DNA of 64,000 nt from NCBI RefSeq assembly GCF_014649815.1, contig NZ_BMTT01000011.1, positions 179,359 to 243,358 on the forward strand, read 5' to 3'. The notes beneath the pieces are model-generated. The model was given only the letters and a program-made list of their open reading frames with translations. It ran no database searches and was not told where the DNA came from. Below are positions 25,792 through 34,310 of the stretch, one piece after another. Source of the stretch: Streptomyces mutabilis. Lineage in GTDB: Bacteria; Actinomycetota; Actinomycetes; Streptomycetales; Streptomycetaceae. How positions within the stretch are numbered: position 1 is the stretch's first letter; the number at the start of each line of letters is the position of its first letter. Position numbers and translations under genes: made by a program.

Positions 25792-26082
25792 GTGTACGCA
25801 TACGACGCCTTCCACCGCCAGTGCGGCCCCTCGGCCACGCCGATCTACGACGCGCTCTACGCCGAGTACGTCAGGTCCTTCCGATCGCTCCCGGGTGATC
25901 GCAGCGGCGAGGAGGAGCTGGGATTCACGTCCTTCAGGAGCCTCCCCCGCAGCAGGGGCTCCTACAGCGTCTACAGCGCCGGGGCCCAGAGCGCCCGCGT
26001 GGGCCAGCAGTCGGTGTGGCAGCGCGTCGGCACGCACCACGTCCCGGCCGCGCTGCCGCCCGCCCCGCGCTCGGGCGACTGA
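25792..26082 (+). CDS. Small conserved hypothetical protein (96 aa)
   Basis: 96 residues from a GTG at 25792: MYAYDAFHRQCGPSATPIYDALYAEYVRSFRSLPGDRSGEEELGF and a Ser/Arg/Gln-rich tail. It is rich in Tyr and Arg, and no domain is recognised. The tail FTSFRSLPRSRGSYS partly echoes the earlier VRSFRSLPGDRSG. A strong palindromic terminator follows 12 bases after the stop. Its position between two recognised genes and the terminator argue that it is expressed. Confidence 0.55.
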   Translation: MYAYDAFHRQCGPSATPIYDALYAEYVRSFRSLPGDRSGEEELGFTSFRSLPRSRGSYSVYSAGAQSARVGQQSVWQRVGTHHVPAALPPAPRSGD

Positions 26083-26093
26083 CGGCCACCCCA

Positions 26094-26139
26094 GCGACGA
26101 GAGAGGGCGCCCCCGGCCGGGGGCGCCCTCTCTCGTCGC
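26094..26139. terminator. 46-bp perfect palindrome, bidirectional terminator
   Basis: 23-bp arms with no loop (first arm GCGACGAGAGAGGGCGCCCCCGG minus three bases to keep within limits: core GAGAGGGCGCCCCCGG). It lies between the convergent 96-aa gene and der, 12 bases from each stop, and would end both transcripts. Confidence 0.8.
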
Positions 26140-26150
26140 GTCGTGCGCCG

Positions 26151-27629
26151 CTACTTCTTCTTCGCGCCGCGCTTCTCACGCACTCGCACGGAGATGTGGA
26201 TCGGCGTCCCCTCGAAGCCGAACTCCTCACGCAGCCGGCGCTCGATGAAGCGCCGGTAGCCCGCCTCGATGAAGCCGGAGGCGAAGAGCACGAACCGCGG
26301 GGGCTTGGTGCCCGCCTGGGTGCCGAACAGGATGCGCGGCTGCTTGCCGCCCCGCACGGGGTGCGGGTGGGCGGCGACCAGTTCGCCGAGGAAGGCGTTC
26401 AGGCGGCCCGTCGGTACGCGGGTCTCCCAGCCGGCCAGGGCCGTCTCGATCGCCGGGACCAGCTTCTCCATGTGCCGACCGGTCTGCGCCGAGACGTTGA
26501 CCCGCGGGGCCCAGGCCACCTGGCCGAGCTCGGTCTCGATCTCCCGCTCCAGGTAGTAGCGGCGCTCCTCGTCGAGGGTGTCCCACTTGTTGTAGGCGAC
26601 GACGATCGCGCGTCCCGCCTCGACGGCCATGGTGACGATCCGCTGGTCCTGGACCGAGATCGACTCGGAGGCGTCGATGAGGATGACGGCCACCTCCGCC
26701 TTCTCGACGGCGGCGGCGGTGCGCAGCGAGGCGTAGTAGTCGGCGCCCTGCTGGAGGTGGACGCGCTTGCGGATGCCCGCCGTGTCGACGAACTTCCAGG
26801 TGACGCCGCCCAGTTCGATCAGCTCGTCGACCGGGTCGCGGGTGGTGCCGGCCAGCTCGTTGACGACGACGCGCTCCTCGCCGGCCACCTTGTTGAGCAG
26901 CGAGGACTTGCCGACGTTGGGTCGGCCGATCAGGGCGATGCGGCGCGGGCCGCCGACGGCGGTGCCGAAGGTCTGCGCCGGGGCCTCGGGCAGGGCCTCC
27001 AGGACCCTGTCCAGCATGTCGCCGGTGCCACGGCCGTGCAGCGCGGAGACCGGGTGCGGCTCGCCGAGCCCCAGCGACCACAGATAGGAGGCGTCGGCCT
27101 CGCCGCTCGGGCCGTCGACCTTGTTGGCGCACAGCACGACGGGCTTGCCCGCCTTGCGCAGCAACCGTACGACGGCCTCGTCGGTGTCGGTGGCGCCGAC
27201 CTTGGCGTCCACGACGAAGACAACGGCGTCGGCGGCCTCGATCGCGTACTCGGCCTGCGCGGCCACGGAGGCGTCGATGCCGAGGACGTCCTGCTCCCAG
27301 CCGCCGGTGTCGACGACCTTGAAGCGGCGGCCCGCCCATTCGGCCTCGTAGGTGACGCGGTCGCGGGTGACGCCGGGCTTGTCCTCGACGACGGCCTCGC
27401 GGCGGCCGATGATCCGGTTCACCAGGGTCGACTTGCCGACATTGGGGCGGCCGACGACGGCGAGGACGGGCAGCGGGCCGTGCCCGGCCTCCTCGATCGC
27501 GCCCTCGACCTCCTCGATGTCGAAGCCCTCTTCGGCGGCGAGCTCCATGAACTGCGCGTACTCGGCGTCGCCGAGCGCCCCGTGGTCGTGCTCCTCGCCC
27601 GAGCCCTCGGAGTGGATGTGGTCGTTCAT
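26151..27629 (-). CDS. der: Ribosome biogenesis GTPase Der (EngA)
   Basis: 492 residues. Two GTPase domains in tandem carry the G1 motifs GRPNVGKST (about residue 60) and GRPNVGKSS (about 234), the G3 motifs DTGGW and DTAGI, and the G4 motifs NKVD and NKWD. The C-terminal KH-like domain begins near [14 protein letters not shown] and ends in a basic KKK. The first ~50 residues are an acidic, His-containing extension seen in actinobacterial Der. It acts in 50S subunit assembly. It is the last gene of the aroH-tyrA-cmk-plsC-der minus-strand run. Confidence 0.95.
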   Translation of the reverse strand: MNDHIHSEGSGEEHDHGALGDAEYAQFMELAAEEGFDIEEVEGAIEEAGHGPLPVLAVVGRPNVGKSTLVNRIIGRREAVVEDKPGVTRDRVTYEAEWAGRRFKVVDTGGWEQDVLGIDASVAAQAEYAIEAADAVVFVVDAKVGATDTDEAVVRLLRKAGKPVVLCANKVDGPSGEADASYLWSLGLGEPHPVSALHGRGTGDMLDRVLEALPEAPAQTFGTAVGGPRRIALIGRPNVGKSSLLNKVAGEERVVVNELAGTTRDPVDELIELGGVTWKFVDTAGIRKRVHLQQGADYYASLRTAAAVEKAEVAVILIDASESISVQDQRIVTMAVEAGRAIVVAYNKWDTLDEERRYYLEREIETELGQVAWAPRVNVSAQTGRHMEKLVPAIETALAGWETRVPTGRLNAFLGELVAAHPHPVRGGKQPRILFGTQAGTKPPRFVLFASGFIEAGYRRFIERRLREEFGFEGTPIHISVRVREKRGAKKK

Positions 27630-27704
27630 GAAGTCCGTACCTCGTTCATCGTGGTGATCGGTGGAAAACCCCCAGTTCCGGGTGATCCACTACTCAAGTG
27701 TCGC

Positions 27705-28352
27705 CTAGCGGCTCGTGAGCCGCCTGGCGTTTTCCAGGTGCGCGGTGAGCTGCTTCTGGATGCGTTCGGTTGCCTCGTCCAAGGCCTTGCGGGTACGCCG
27801 TCCGCTGCCGTCGCCCGCGTCGAAGGGGTCACCGAAGACGACGTCGACCCGGGAGCGCAGCGGGGGCAGCGCCTTTATCAACCGTCCGGGCCGGTCGGTG
27901 CTTCCCAGCACCGCGACCGGGACGATCGGGGCGCCGCTGCGCACCGCGAAGTAGGCGAGCCCGGCGCGCAGCGATGCGAAGTCGCCCTCGCCCCGGGTCC
28001 CCTCCGGGAAGATGCCCAGTACGCCGCCGTTGTCCAGCACGCCCAGGGCGCGGGCGATGGCCGTGCGGTCGGTGGAGTGACGGTCCACCTCGAGCTGGCC
28101 GATGCCGGTCAGGAAGCGCCCGAGCGGTCCGACGAACGCCTCCTTCTTGATCAGGAAGTGCGTCGGCCGGGGGGCGACGCCCATGACCATCGGGCCGTCG
28201 ATGTTGTGCGAGTGGTTGACGGCGTAGATCACCGGGCCGTCGGCCGGCACCCGCCAGGCGCCCAGCACGCGCGGCTTCCACAACCCGTACATCAGGCCGA
28301 CGCCGATGCGCCGCCCGACCTCGGCGCCCCGCGCCGACGGGACCTCGGTCAC
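27705..28352 (-). CDS. 1-acyl-sn-glycerol-3-phosphate acyltransferase, PlsC-like
   Basis: 215 residues from a GTG at 28352. The acyltransferase motifs are NHSHNID (HX4D; catalytic His and Asp), LIKKEAF, and FPEGTRG with the phosphate-binding EGTR, followed by VPVAVLG. The enzyme would move an acyl group to lysophosphatidic acid at the membrane. Such PlsC genes are often fused or adjacent to cmk and der in actinobacteria; here the start overlaps the cmk stop by 4 bases (GTGA), so the two are translationally coupled. Confidence 0.85.
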   Translation of the reverse strand: MTEVPSARGAEVGRRIGVGLMYGLWKPRVLGAWRVPADGPVIYAVNHSHNIDGPMVMGVAPRPTHFLIKKEAFVGPLGRFLTGIGQLEVDRHSTDRTAIARALGVLDNGGVLGIFPEGTRGEGDFASLRAGLAYFAVRSGAPIVPVAVLGSTDRPGRLIKALPPLRSRVDVVFGDPFDAGDGSGRRTRKALDEATERIQKQLTAHLENARRLTSR

Positions 28353-29044
28353 TTCTCCGCCCGCTTCTCCTCGACGAGGGTGACGACGCACTCGATGACC
28401 TGCTCGAGGGTGAGGTCGGTGGTGTCCACCTCGACCGCGTCGTCGGCCTTGGCCAGCGGCGAGGTCTTGCGGCTGGAGTCGGCCGCGTCCCGCTTGATCA
28501 GGGCCTCGCGGGTGACGTTGACGTCGGCGCCCTTGAGCTCGCCGCTGCGGCGGGCGGCGCGGGCCTCGGCCGAGGCGGTGAGGAAGATCTTCAGGTCGGC
28601 GTCCGGCAGCACGGTCGTGCCGATGTCGCGGCCCTCGACGACGATGCCGAGCGGGGCGCCGGCGGCGATGGTGCGCTGCAGCTCGGTGATCCGGGTCCGC
28701 ACCTCGGGGACGGCGCTGACCGCGCTGACCTTGGCGGTGACCTCCTGGGTGCGGATCGGGCCGGCCACGTCCGTGCCGTCGACCGTGATGGTCGGGGCGG
28801 CCGGGTCGGTGCCGGAGACGATCTCGGGCTTGCCGGCCGCGGCGGCGATCTCGTGCGGGTCGTCGGTGTCGATGCCGTTGGTCACCATCCACCAGGTGAT
28901 CGCCCGGTACTGGGCGCCGGTGTCCAGGTAGCTCAGGCCGAGCTGGGCGGCGACGGCCTTCGACGTGCTCGACTTGCCCGTGCCGGAGGGGCCGTCGATG
29001 GCGACAATCACGGCCGGGGCGGTCGGGGCGGCGCCGTTTTCCAC
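28349..29044 (-). CDS. cmk: Cytidylate kinase
   Basis: 231 residues. The P-loop is GPSGTGKSS at about residue 18; CMP-binding features are SYLDTGAQYRAITW, VEGRDIGTTVLPDADLKIFLTASAEARAARR (GRDI and the lid Arg residues) and RDAADSSRKTSPLAKADDAVEVDTTDLT. It phosphorylates CMP and dCMP to the diphosphates. It lies downstream of tyrA in the same direction (112-base gap) and its end overlaps the PlsC-like gene. Confidence 0.95.
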   Translation of the reverse strand: MENGAAPTAPAVIVAIDGPSGTGKSSTSKAVAAQLGLSYLDTGAQYRAITWWMVTNGIDTDDPHEIAAAAGKPEIVSGTDPAAPTITVDGTDVAGPIRTQEVTAKVSAVSAVPEVRTRITELQRTIAAGAPLGIVVEGRDIGTTVLPDADLKIFLTASAEARAARRSGELKGADVNVTREALIKRDAADSSRKTSPLAKADDAVEVDTTDLTLEQVIECVVTLVEEKRAEK

Positions 29045-29156
29045 GTGGGGACACCTTCCTGGTGCGGTGCGGTGAGTGGTGTGCGGGACGCGAACGCGTC
29101 CCGCACAAGGTTACCGGGCTCGCAGGACGCCTCTTACAGCCGTACGGCGCCCGCGG

Positions 29157-30242
29157 TCACTGCCGGATCGCCCAGCCCCGCTCCTTGAGTGCCGCCGTCA
29201 GTACGGCGGCGGCCCTCGGCTCGACCATGAGCTGCACCAGACCGGCCTGCTGCCCGGTCGCGTGCTCGATCCGCACGTCCTCGATGTTGACCCCGGCCCG
29301 GCCCGCGTCGGCGAAGATGTGGGCCAGCTGGCCGGGCTGGTCGTCGATGAGGACGGCCACGGTCTCGTAGACCCGGGGCGCACTGCCGTGCTTGCCGGGG
29401 ACCCGCACCTGTCCGGCGTTGCCGCGCCGCAGCACCGCCTCGATGCCGGCGCTGCCCTCGCGGCGCTTGACGTCGTCGGAGGACTGGAGGGCGCGCAGGG
29501 CCCGCACGGTCTCCTCCAGGTCGGCGGCGACGTCCCCGAGCAGGTCGGCGACCGGCCCCGGGTTCGCCGAGAGGATGTCGATCCACATCCGGGGGTCGGA
29601 GGCGGCGATCCGCGTCACGTCGCGGATGCCCTGCCCGCACAGCCGTACGGCGGCCTCCTCGGCGTGCTCGAGGCGGGCCGCGACCATGCTGGAGACCAGG
29701 TGGGGCATGTGGGAGACGAGGGCCACAGCACGGTCGTGGGCGTCCGCGTCCATCACCACCGGTACCGCGCGGCAGTGCGAGACGAGTTCCAGGGCGAGGT
29801 TCAGCACCTCGGTGTCGGTGTCCCGGGTCGGGGTGAGCACCCAGGGCCGGCCCTCGAAGAGGTCGCCGGTGGCGGCCAGCGGCCCGGACTTCTCGCGGCC
29901 GGACATGGGGTGCGTGCCGATGTAGGCGGAGAGGTCGAGCCCCCGTGCCTCCAGCTCGCGCCGGGGGCCGCCCTTGACGCTGGCCACGTCGATGTAGCCG
30001 CGGGCGGCGCCGCGCCCCACGGCGTCCGCGAGCACGTCGGCGACGAGTGCGGGCGGGGCGGCGACGATCGCGAGGTCGACGGGCCCGTCCGGCGCCTCGT
30101 CGGTGCCGGCGCCCAGCGCTGCGGCCGTCCGGGCCTGCTCGGGGTCGTGGTCGGCGAGGTGCACGGTGACGCCCCGCTGGGTCAGGGCGAGGGCGGCGGA
30201 GGTGCCGATGAGGCCGGTGCCGATGACGAGTGCGGTTCTCAC
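29157..30242 (-). CDS. tyrA: Prephenate dehydrogenase with C-terminal ACT-like domain
   Basis: 361 residues from the GTG at 30242. The N-terminal Rossmann fold begins ALVIGTGLIGTSAALAL (GxGxxG). THPMSGREKSGP with the catalytic His and HMPHLVSS follow as in TyrA. Residues from about 285 (APRVYETVAVLIDDQPGQLAHIFADAGRAGVNIEDVRIEHATGQQAGLVQLMV) form an ACT domain, expected to sense tyrosine. It converts prephenate to 4-hydroxyphenylpyruvate with NAD. Its start overlaps the aroH stop by 4 bases, so the chorismate-to-tyrosine steps are coupled. Confidence 0.93.
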   Translation of the reverse strand: MRTALVIGTGLIGTSAALALTQRGVTVHLADHDPEQARTAAALGAGTDEAPDGPVDLAIVAAPPALVADVLADAVGRGAARGYIDVASVKGGPRRELEARGLDLSAYIGTHPMSGREKSGPLAATGDLFEGRPWVLTPTRDTDTEVLNLALELVSHCRAVPVVMDADAHDRAVALVSHMPHLVSSMVAARLEHAEEAAVRLCGQGIRDVTRIAASDPRMWIDILSANPGPVADLLGDVAADLEETVRALRALQSSDDVKRREGSAGIEAVLRRGNAGQVRVPGKHGSAPRVYETVAVLIDDQPGQLAHIFADAGRAGVNIEDVRIEHATGQQAGLVQLMVEPRAAAVLTAALKERGWAIRQ

Positions 30243-30601
30243 TGGGCGATGTCCTTGCGCAGGGCCGCGGCGGCGCCGAGGTAGACGTGGCAGATCTCGG
30301 CCCGGGGCCGGTCGGACTCGATGTGCGCGAGGATCCGGACGACGCGCGGCATGGCGCCCTCTACGTCCAGCTCCTGGGCGCAGATCAGCGGGACGTCTGT
30401 GATGCCGAGGCCCCGCGCGGCGGCGGCCGGGAAGTCGCTGTGCAGGTCGGGGGTGGCCGTGAACCAGATACTGATCAGGTCGTCGCCGGTCAGCCCGTTG
30501 CGTTCCAGGACCGCCGTCAGCAGGGCCGCGACCTGCCGGCCCATGTGCTCGGCCTCGTCCCGCTCCAGTTGGACGGCGCCCCGGACCGCTCGTACCGCCA
30601 C
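30239..30601 (-). CDS. aroH: Chorismate mutase, AroH type
   Basis: 120 residues from a GTG at 30601. MAVRAVRGAVQLERDEAEHM at the N-terminus, LISIWFTATPDLHSDFPAAAARGLG and the C-terminal CHVYLGAAAALRKDI are the trimeric pseudo-alpha/beta-barrel chorismate mutase signature (as in B. subtilis AroH). It converts chorismate to prephenate, the substrate of the next gene, with which it overlaps by four bases. The short gap to the divergent Rieske gene holds the shared promoter region. Confidence 0.93.
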   Translation of the reverse strand: MAVRAVRGAVQLERDEAEHMGRQVAALLTAVLERNGLTGDDLISIWFTATPDLHSDFPAAAARGLGITDVPLICAQELDVEGAMPRVVRILAHIESDRPRAEICHVYLGAAAALRKDIAQ

Positions 30602-30733
30602 GGCGTTGCTCCTTGCTGACGTGCGTATCGATTCTTGGTCCGTCCAGCCTAGTCAGCCCGCCGCGTACCGGCTCCGGGCGCCCGTCTCCTGAGACGCTGT
30701 CCCGGCCGGAACCCTCTCCCCCGGAGGTGCGAG

Positions 30734-31132
30734 ATGCCCCACACCCCCACCCGCCGCACGGTCCTCCTCTGCACGGGCGCGGCGGCGCTCGCCGCGGGCT
30801 GCGGTGACGGAGGCGGCGACGGCGGCTCCTCGGCCGCCTCGCCGGGGCAGGAGTTGGCCACGACGAGCGACATCCCGGTCGGCGGCGGCCGGGTCTTCAC
30901 GGACGAGAAGATCGTGGTGACCCAGCCGGAGCAGGGTACGTTCAAGGCGTTCTCGGCGGTCTGCACGCACCAGAACTGCCTGGTGTCCGAGGTGCGGGAC
31001 GGCACCATCGACTGCGCCTGCCACGGCAGCCGGTTCAGCATCACCGACGGCTCGGTGGAGCACGGGCCGGCGACGCGGCCCCTGCCCGAGGAGCGGATCG
31101 CGGTGGAGGGAAATTCGGTCCGGCCGGCGTGA
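30734..31132 (+). CDS. Rieske [2Fe-2S] lipoprotein
   Basis: 132 residues. The N-terminus TRRTVLLCTGAAALAAGCGDG combines a twin-Arg motif with a lipobox (LAAGC), so it is a Tat-type lipoprotein with lipid on the Cys at about residue 21. A Gly/Ser linker follows, then a small Rieske domain with the cluster ligands in CTHQNC and CACHGSRF. It is shorter than the Rieske subunit of cytochrome bc1 and looks like an independent electron carrier. The gene is followed 22 bases later by the nucleotidyltransferase gene. Confidence 0.88.
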   Translation: MPHTPTRRTVLLCTGAAALAAGCGDGGGDGGSSAASPGQELATTSDIPVGGGRVFTDEKIVVTQPEQGTFKAFSAVCTHQNCLVSEVRDGTIDCACHGSRFSITDGSVEHGPATRPLPEERIAVEGNSVRPA

Positions 31133-31154
31133 ACCGCCCGCGTACGCTCCCGGC

Positions 31155-31898
31155 ATGGAACCCGAGACCCTGGTGCGCGACCACACTGTCTACGCCTGTG
31201 TCATGGGCTCCCGCGCCTTCGGTCTGGCCACGGAGGACAGCGACACGGACCGCCGGGGTGTGTTCCTCGCCCCGACGCCCCTGTTCTGGCGCTTCGAGAA
31301 GCCGCCGACGCACGCGGAGGGCCCTGCCGAGGAGCAGTTCAGCTGGGAGCTGGAGCGTTTCTGCGAGCTGGCCCTGCGCGCGAACCCGAACATCCTGGAG
31401 TGCCTGCACTCCCCGCTCGTCGAGTACGCCGACGAGACCGGGCGCGAACTCCTCGCCCTGCGCGGCGCGTTCCTCTCCCGCCGGGTCCACGAGACGTTCA
31501 CGCGGTACGCGCACGGCCAACGCCGTAAGCTCCACGCCGACGTGCGCACCCACGGCGCCCCGCGCTGGAAGCACGCGATGCACCTGCTGCGGCTGCTGAC
31601 GTCCGCCCGCGACCTGCTGCGCACGGGCGCCCTCACCGTCGACGTCGGCGACCGACGCGAGCCGCTGCTAGCCGTGAAGCGCGGCGAGGTTCCCTGGCCG
31701 GAGGTCCAGTCCCGAATGACCCGCCTGGCGGAAGAGGCCGAGCGGGCCGCTCCCGGCAGCCCGCTGCCCGCCGAACCGGACCGGCGCCGCGTCGAGGACT
31801 TCCTCGTCCGCGTCCGCCGGACCTCAGCTCTCCAGCCGCGTCCGTACGGCGAAGACGTGCAGCGCGTCGTAGGCGGTGGGGGCGTCGGGCAGCGCTGA
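31155..31898 (+). CDS. PF10127-type (YcgL/RlaP-like) nucleotidyltransferase
   Basis: 247 residues. CVMGSRAFGLATEDSDTDRRGVFLAP is the polymerase-beta-fold nucleotidyltransferase core (GSRA...D-D-D pattern, Asp residues at about 29-33). The conserved C-terminal part is present (FCELALRANPNILECLHSP, ETFTRYAHGQRRKL). PF10127 proteins of this type have been proposed as RNA-repair-associated (RlaP); experimental function is scarce. The last ~20 residues (from LQPRPYGEDV) are read over the antisense end of the convergent pseudogene and do not look like family sequence; the original stop may have been lost. The overlap is 75 bases. Confidence 0.75.
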   Translation: MEPETLVRDHTVYACVMGSRAFGLATEDSDTDRRGVFLAPTPLFWRFEKPPTHAEGPAEEQFSWELERFCELALRANPNILECLHSPLVEYADETGRELLALRGAFLSRRVHETFTRYAHGQRRKLHADVRTHGAPRWKHAMHLLRLLTSARDLLRTGALTVDVGDRREPLLAVKRGEVPWPEVQSRMTRLAEEAERAAPGSPLPAEPDRRRVEDFLVRVRRTSALQPRPYGEDVQRVVGGGGVGQR

Positions 31899-32547
31899 CG
31901 CCGCCTGCGCCTCGTCCAGCACGCCGTGCAGCCGCTCGACGTCGGCCCGCACGCGCGCGTGGTCGACGCCCGCGTCCCCGTGCTCGCGCTCCGCCTTGGC
32001 GGCGATCAGCTCGGGCAGGTAGTCCGGGGCGGCGTCGACCTCCCCGAGGAGCGTGGGCAGATGGGGCTGCACCTCGGCGGAGTGCATCAGGTGGATGCCG
32101 GTGAGCAGCACCCGGAAGGTGTAGAGCAGCGGCTTGAGCTCGCCGGTCTTCTCGAACAGCCGCCACTGGGTGTTCATGAGAGGTGAGGACGACCGGCGCG
32201 AGCGCGGCCAGCTCCCGGTGGGCGTCGGTGGTGTGCACGGCCAGCGGCGACAGCAGCTGCTCCAGCACGTAGCCGTTGCGCCGGGGCATCAGCCGTACGA
32301 ACTTGCGCAGGTCGTGCGTGACCAGGTCCATCTCGACGCCTCCCGGTCCCACATCCGCGACCGGGTCTCCTCGGGCTCGCGCAGGCCGACCAGGTCGGCG
32401 GCGGGCAGCAGGTGGACGCCGCGCAGGTCGACGTCCGAGTCGCGGGAGGGGAAGCCGTAGAGGTGGGCGCCGGAGACGGTGGCGAACAGCACCGGAAAGG
32501 GCTGTTCGGCCACCACCGGGGCCAAGGACGTCGAGGGCGTCGATCAT
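31824..32547 (-). pseudogene. Second PF10127-type nucleotidyltransferase, frameshifted
   Basis: Conserved sequence can be followed only by changing frame three times. MIDALDVL (from the ATG at 32547) continues in a second frame as APVVAEQPFPVLFATVSGAHLYGFPSRDSDVDLRGVHLLP after an extra base near 32524. It then continues as GVEMDLVTHDLRKFVRLMPRRNGYVLEQLLSPLAV after a missing base near 32340. Finally a short deletion near 32175 shifts it to TQWRLFEKTGELKPLLYTFRVLLTGIHLM and the end at 31824. The catalytic GSRA-like and D-D residues survive, but no single frame encodes the protein. A TTG start at 32525 could give only an 80-residue product. One or two assembly errors could mimic part of this, but three lesions make real decay likely. 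Confidence 0.7.
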
Positions 32548-32554
32548 GCGCTGC

Positions 32555-33577
32555 TCAAGCGTCCCAGAGCGCTCCGAGGGCGAGCAGGTCGGCCCGGTAC
32601 TCGATGCGGTCGGCCCACTCGGCGGGCCAGGCGTCGGCGCCCAGGTACGCACCGGCGAAGGCGCCCGCGAGGCTGGCGACGGAGTCGGAGTCGCCGGAGG
32701 TGCAGGCGGCGCGGCGCAGGGCGGTCAGCGGCTGGTCGACGAAGAGCAGGAAGCAGAGCAGCCCGGCCGCCATGGCCTCCTCGGCGATCCAGCCCTCGCC
32801 GACCACCAGGCACGGGTCGGTCTCCGGAGAGACCGTGCGCACCGCCTCCCGGAGCCGGTCGAGTATCGCCAGGCACTCGTCCCAGCCGCGGGCGATGAAG
32901 TGCTCGGGTGTCGGGTCCTGGGCGCGGGTCCACAGGTCGCCGAGCCAGCGCTCGTGGTAGCGGGTGCGGTTGTCGTAGGCGTACGACCGCAGCAGCCCGA
33001 CCAGTCCGGTCGGCTCGGCTCCCTCGGCGAGCAGCCGTACGGCGTGCGCGGTGAGGTCGGAGGCGGCGAGCGCGGTCGGGTGCCCGTGGGTGAGTGCCGA
33101 TTGCAACTGGGCGGCGCCCGCGCGCTGTTCGTCGCTGAGACCGGGGGCGAGTCCGACGGGGGCGACGCGCATGTTGGCGCCGCAGCCCTTGGAGTGGACC
33201 TGGCTGGCGTCCTGCCAGGGGCGGTCCGGCCTCTTGAGGAGGTTGCAGGCGCGGAGGCAGGTGTTGCCCGGCGCCCGATTGTTCTCCGGTGACTGGTACC
33301 AGTCGACGAACGCGTCGCGCACCGGCCGTTCCATGCGCTTGGGCCCGAGCAGGCCCCGGTCCATCGCCGTCCGCAGCCCTTTCCCCAGCGCCAGCGTCAT
33401 CTGCGTGTCGTCGGTGACGATCGCGGGCCGGGGCAGCTCCATCTCCCGCCAGGGGCCGAACTCGGCGAGGATCGACGGCACGTCGTTGAACTCGGTGGGG
33501 AAGCCCAGCGCGTCGCCGAGGGCGAGCCCGGTGAGCGCTCCAGTGGCGGCCCGCTTGGTGACGGTGGTCGTGGTCAT
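32555..33577 (-). CDS. ADP-ribosylglycohydrolase (DraG-like)
   Basis: 340 residues from the ATG at 33577. The N-terminus ATGALTGLALGDALGFPTEFN and the following VTDDTQMTLALGKGL (the TDDT metal-binding Asp residues) match DraG; the C-terminal metal site is ACTSGDSDSVASLAGAFAGAYLG (GDSDSxA). These enzymes use two Mg/Mn ions to remove ADP-ribose from Arg or other acceptors, or to cleave free ADP-ribosyl compounds. The central loop (about residues 95-130) contains Cys and Arg residues and appears extended. Its start overlaps the stop of the NUDIX-winged-helix gene (ATGA), so the two are one operon. Confidence 0.88.
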   Translation of the reverse strand: MTTTTVTKRAATGALTGLALGDALGFPTEFNDVPSILAEFGPWREMELPRPAIVTDDTQMTLALGKGLRTAMDRGLLGPKRMERPVRDAFVDWYQSPENNRAPGNTCLRACNLLKRPDRPWQDASQVHSKGCGANMRVAPVGLAPGLSDEQRAGAAQLQSALTHGHPTALAASDLTAHAVRLLAEGAEPTGLVGLLRSYAYDNRTRYHERWLGDLWTRAQDPTPEHFIARGWDECLAILDRLREAVRTVSPETDPCLVVGEGWIAEEAMAAGLLCFLLFVDQPLTALRRAACTSGDSDSVASLAGAFAGAYLGADAWPAEWADRIEYRADLLALGALWDA

Positions 33578-34293
33578 GCGGGGCGTCCTTCCCGAGGGGC
33601 GCGGAGCAGGGGCGGGTGCAGGGTGGTGGCGGGGCCCGCGCGGTAGAGCGCGGCCGGTTTGCCGCGGCCCCCGGTGAGGCGGGCGGCGCCGGGGACCGCT
33701 TCGACGAAGCCCGGGGTCGCCAGCACCTTGCGGCGGAAGTTGGGCCGGTCGAGGGCCGTGCCCCACACCGTCTCGTAGACCTGTTGCAGCTCGCCGAGCG
33801 TGAACTCGGCGGGGCAGAAGGCGGTGGCCAGGCAGGTGTACTCCAGCTTGGCGCCGACGCGCCGCCGGGCGTCGGCCAGGATCCGGTCGTGGTCGAAGGC
33901 CAGGTCCACCGCGGCGTCGTACGGCACCCAGCGGGCCTGCGAGGCGTCACCGCCGCCGTGCGGTGCGGGTGGGTCGGGCAGCAGCGCGGCGAACGCGACG
34001 GACACCACCCGCATGCGGGGGTCGCGGTCGGGCTCGCTGTAGGTGCGCAGCTGCTCCAGGTGCAGGTCGGTCACGTCCGCGAGGCCGGTCTCCTCGGCCA
34101 GCTCGCGCCGGGCCGCCGTCTCCGCCGACTCCTCGGGCAGCAGGAAGCCGCCGGGCAGCGCCCAGCGGCCGGCGTACGGCTCCTGCCCTCGTTCGACGAG
34201 CAGCACGTGCAACGCGTCCGCGCGGAGCGTGAGGACGGCGAGGTCGACGGTGACGGCGAAAGGCTCGAAGGCGTGCTTGTCGTAACCGTAAAT
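33574..34293 (-). CDS. NUDIX-winged-helix regulator, NrtR-like
   Basis: About 239 residues. The N-terminal NUDIX domain has LPGGFLLPEESAETAARRELAEETGL (Nudix box GX5EX7REUXEE). From about residue 150 the C-terminal winged helix reads FTLGELQQVYETVWGTALDRPNFRRKVLATPGFVE, the NrtR DNA-binding segment. NrtR proteins bind ADP-ribose or NAD breakdown products and repress NAD-related genes. Family-like sequence continues up to IYGYDKHAFEPFAVTVDLAV, but no ATG, GTG or TTG is in frame before the preceding stop. The only likely start is an ATT at 34293, with AAGGGGG eight to nine bases upstream. A TTG at 34212 would remove the first strand. The operator lies immediately upstream. Confidence 0.78.
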   Translation of the reverse strand: MYGYDKHAFEPFAVTVDLAVLTLRADALHVLLVERGQEPYAGRWALPGGFLLPEESAETAARRELAEETGLADVTDLHLEQLRTYSEPDRDPRMRVVSVAFAALLPDPPAPHGGGDASQARWVPYDAAVDLAFDHDRILADARRRVGAKLEYTCLATAFCPAEFTLGELQQVYETVWGTALDRPNFRRKVLATPGFVEAVPGAARLTGGRGKPAALYRAGPATTLHPPLLRAPREGRPA

Positions 34294-34310
34294 GACTGAC
34301 CACCCCCTTA

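Noticed and set aside
26094-26139. CRISPR or mobile-element end suspected from the 46-bp palindrome
   Set aside because: It is a single perfect palindrome between convergent stops with no second copy, so it is best read as a bidirectional terminator.
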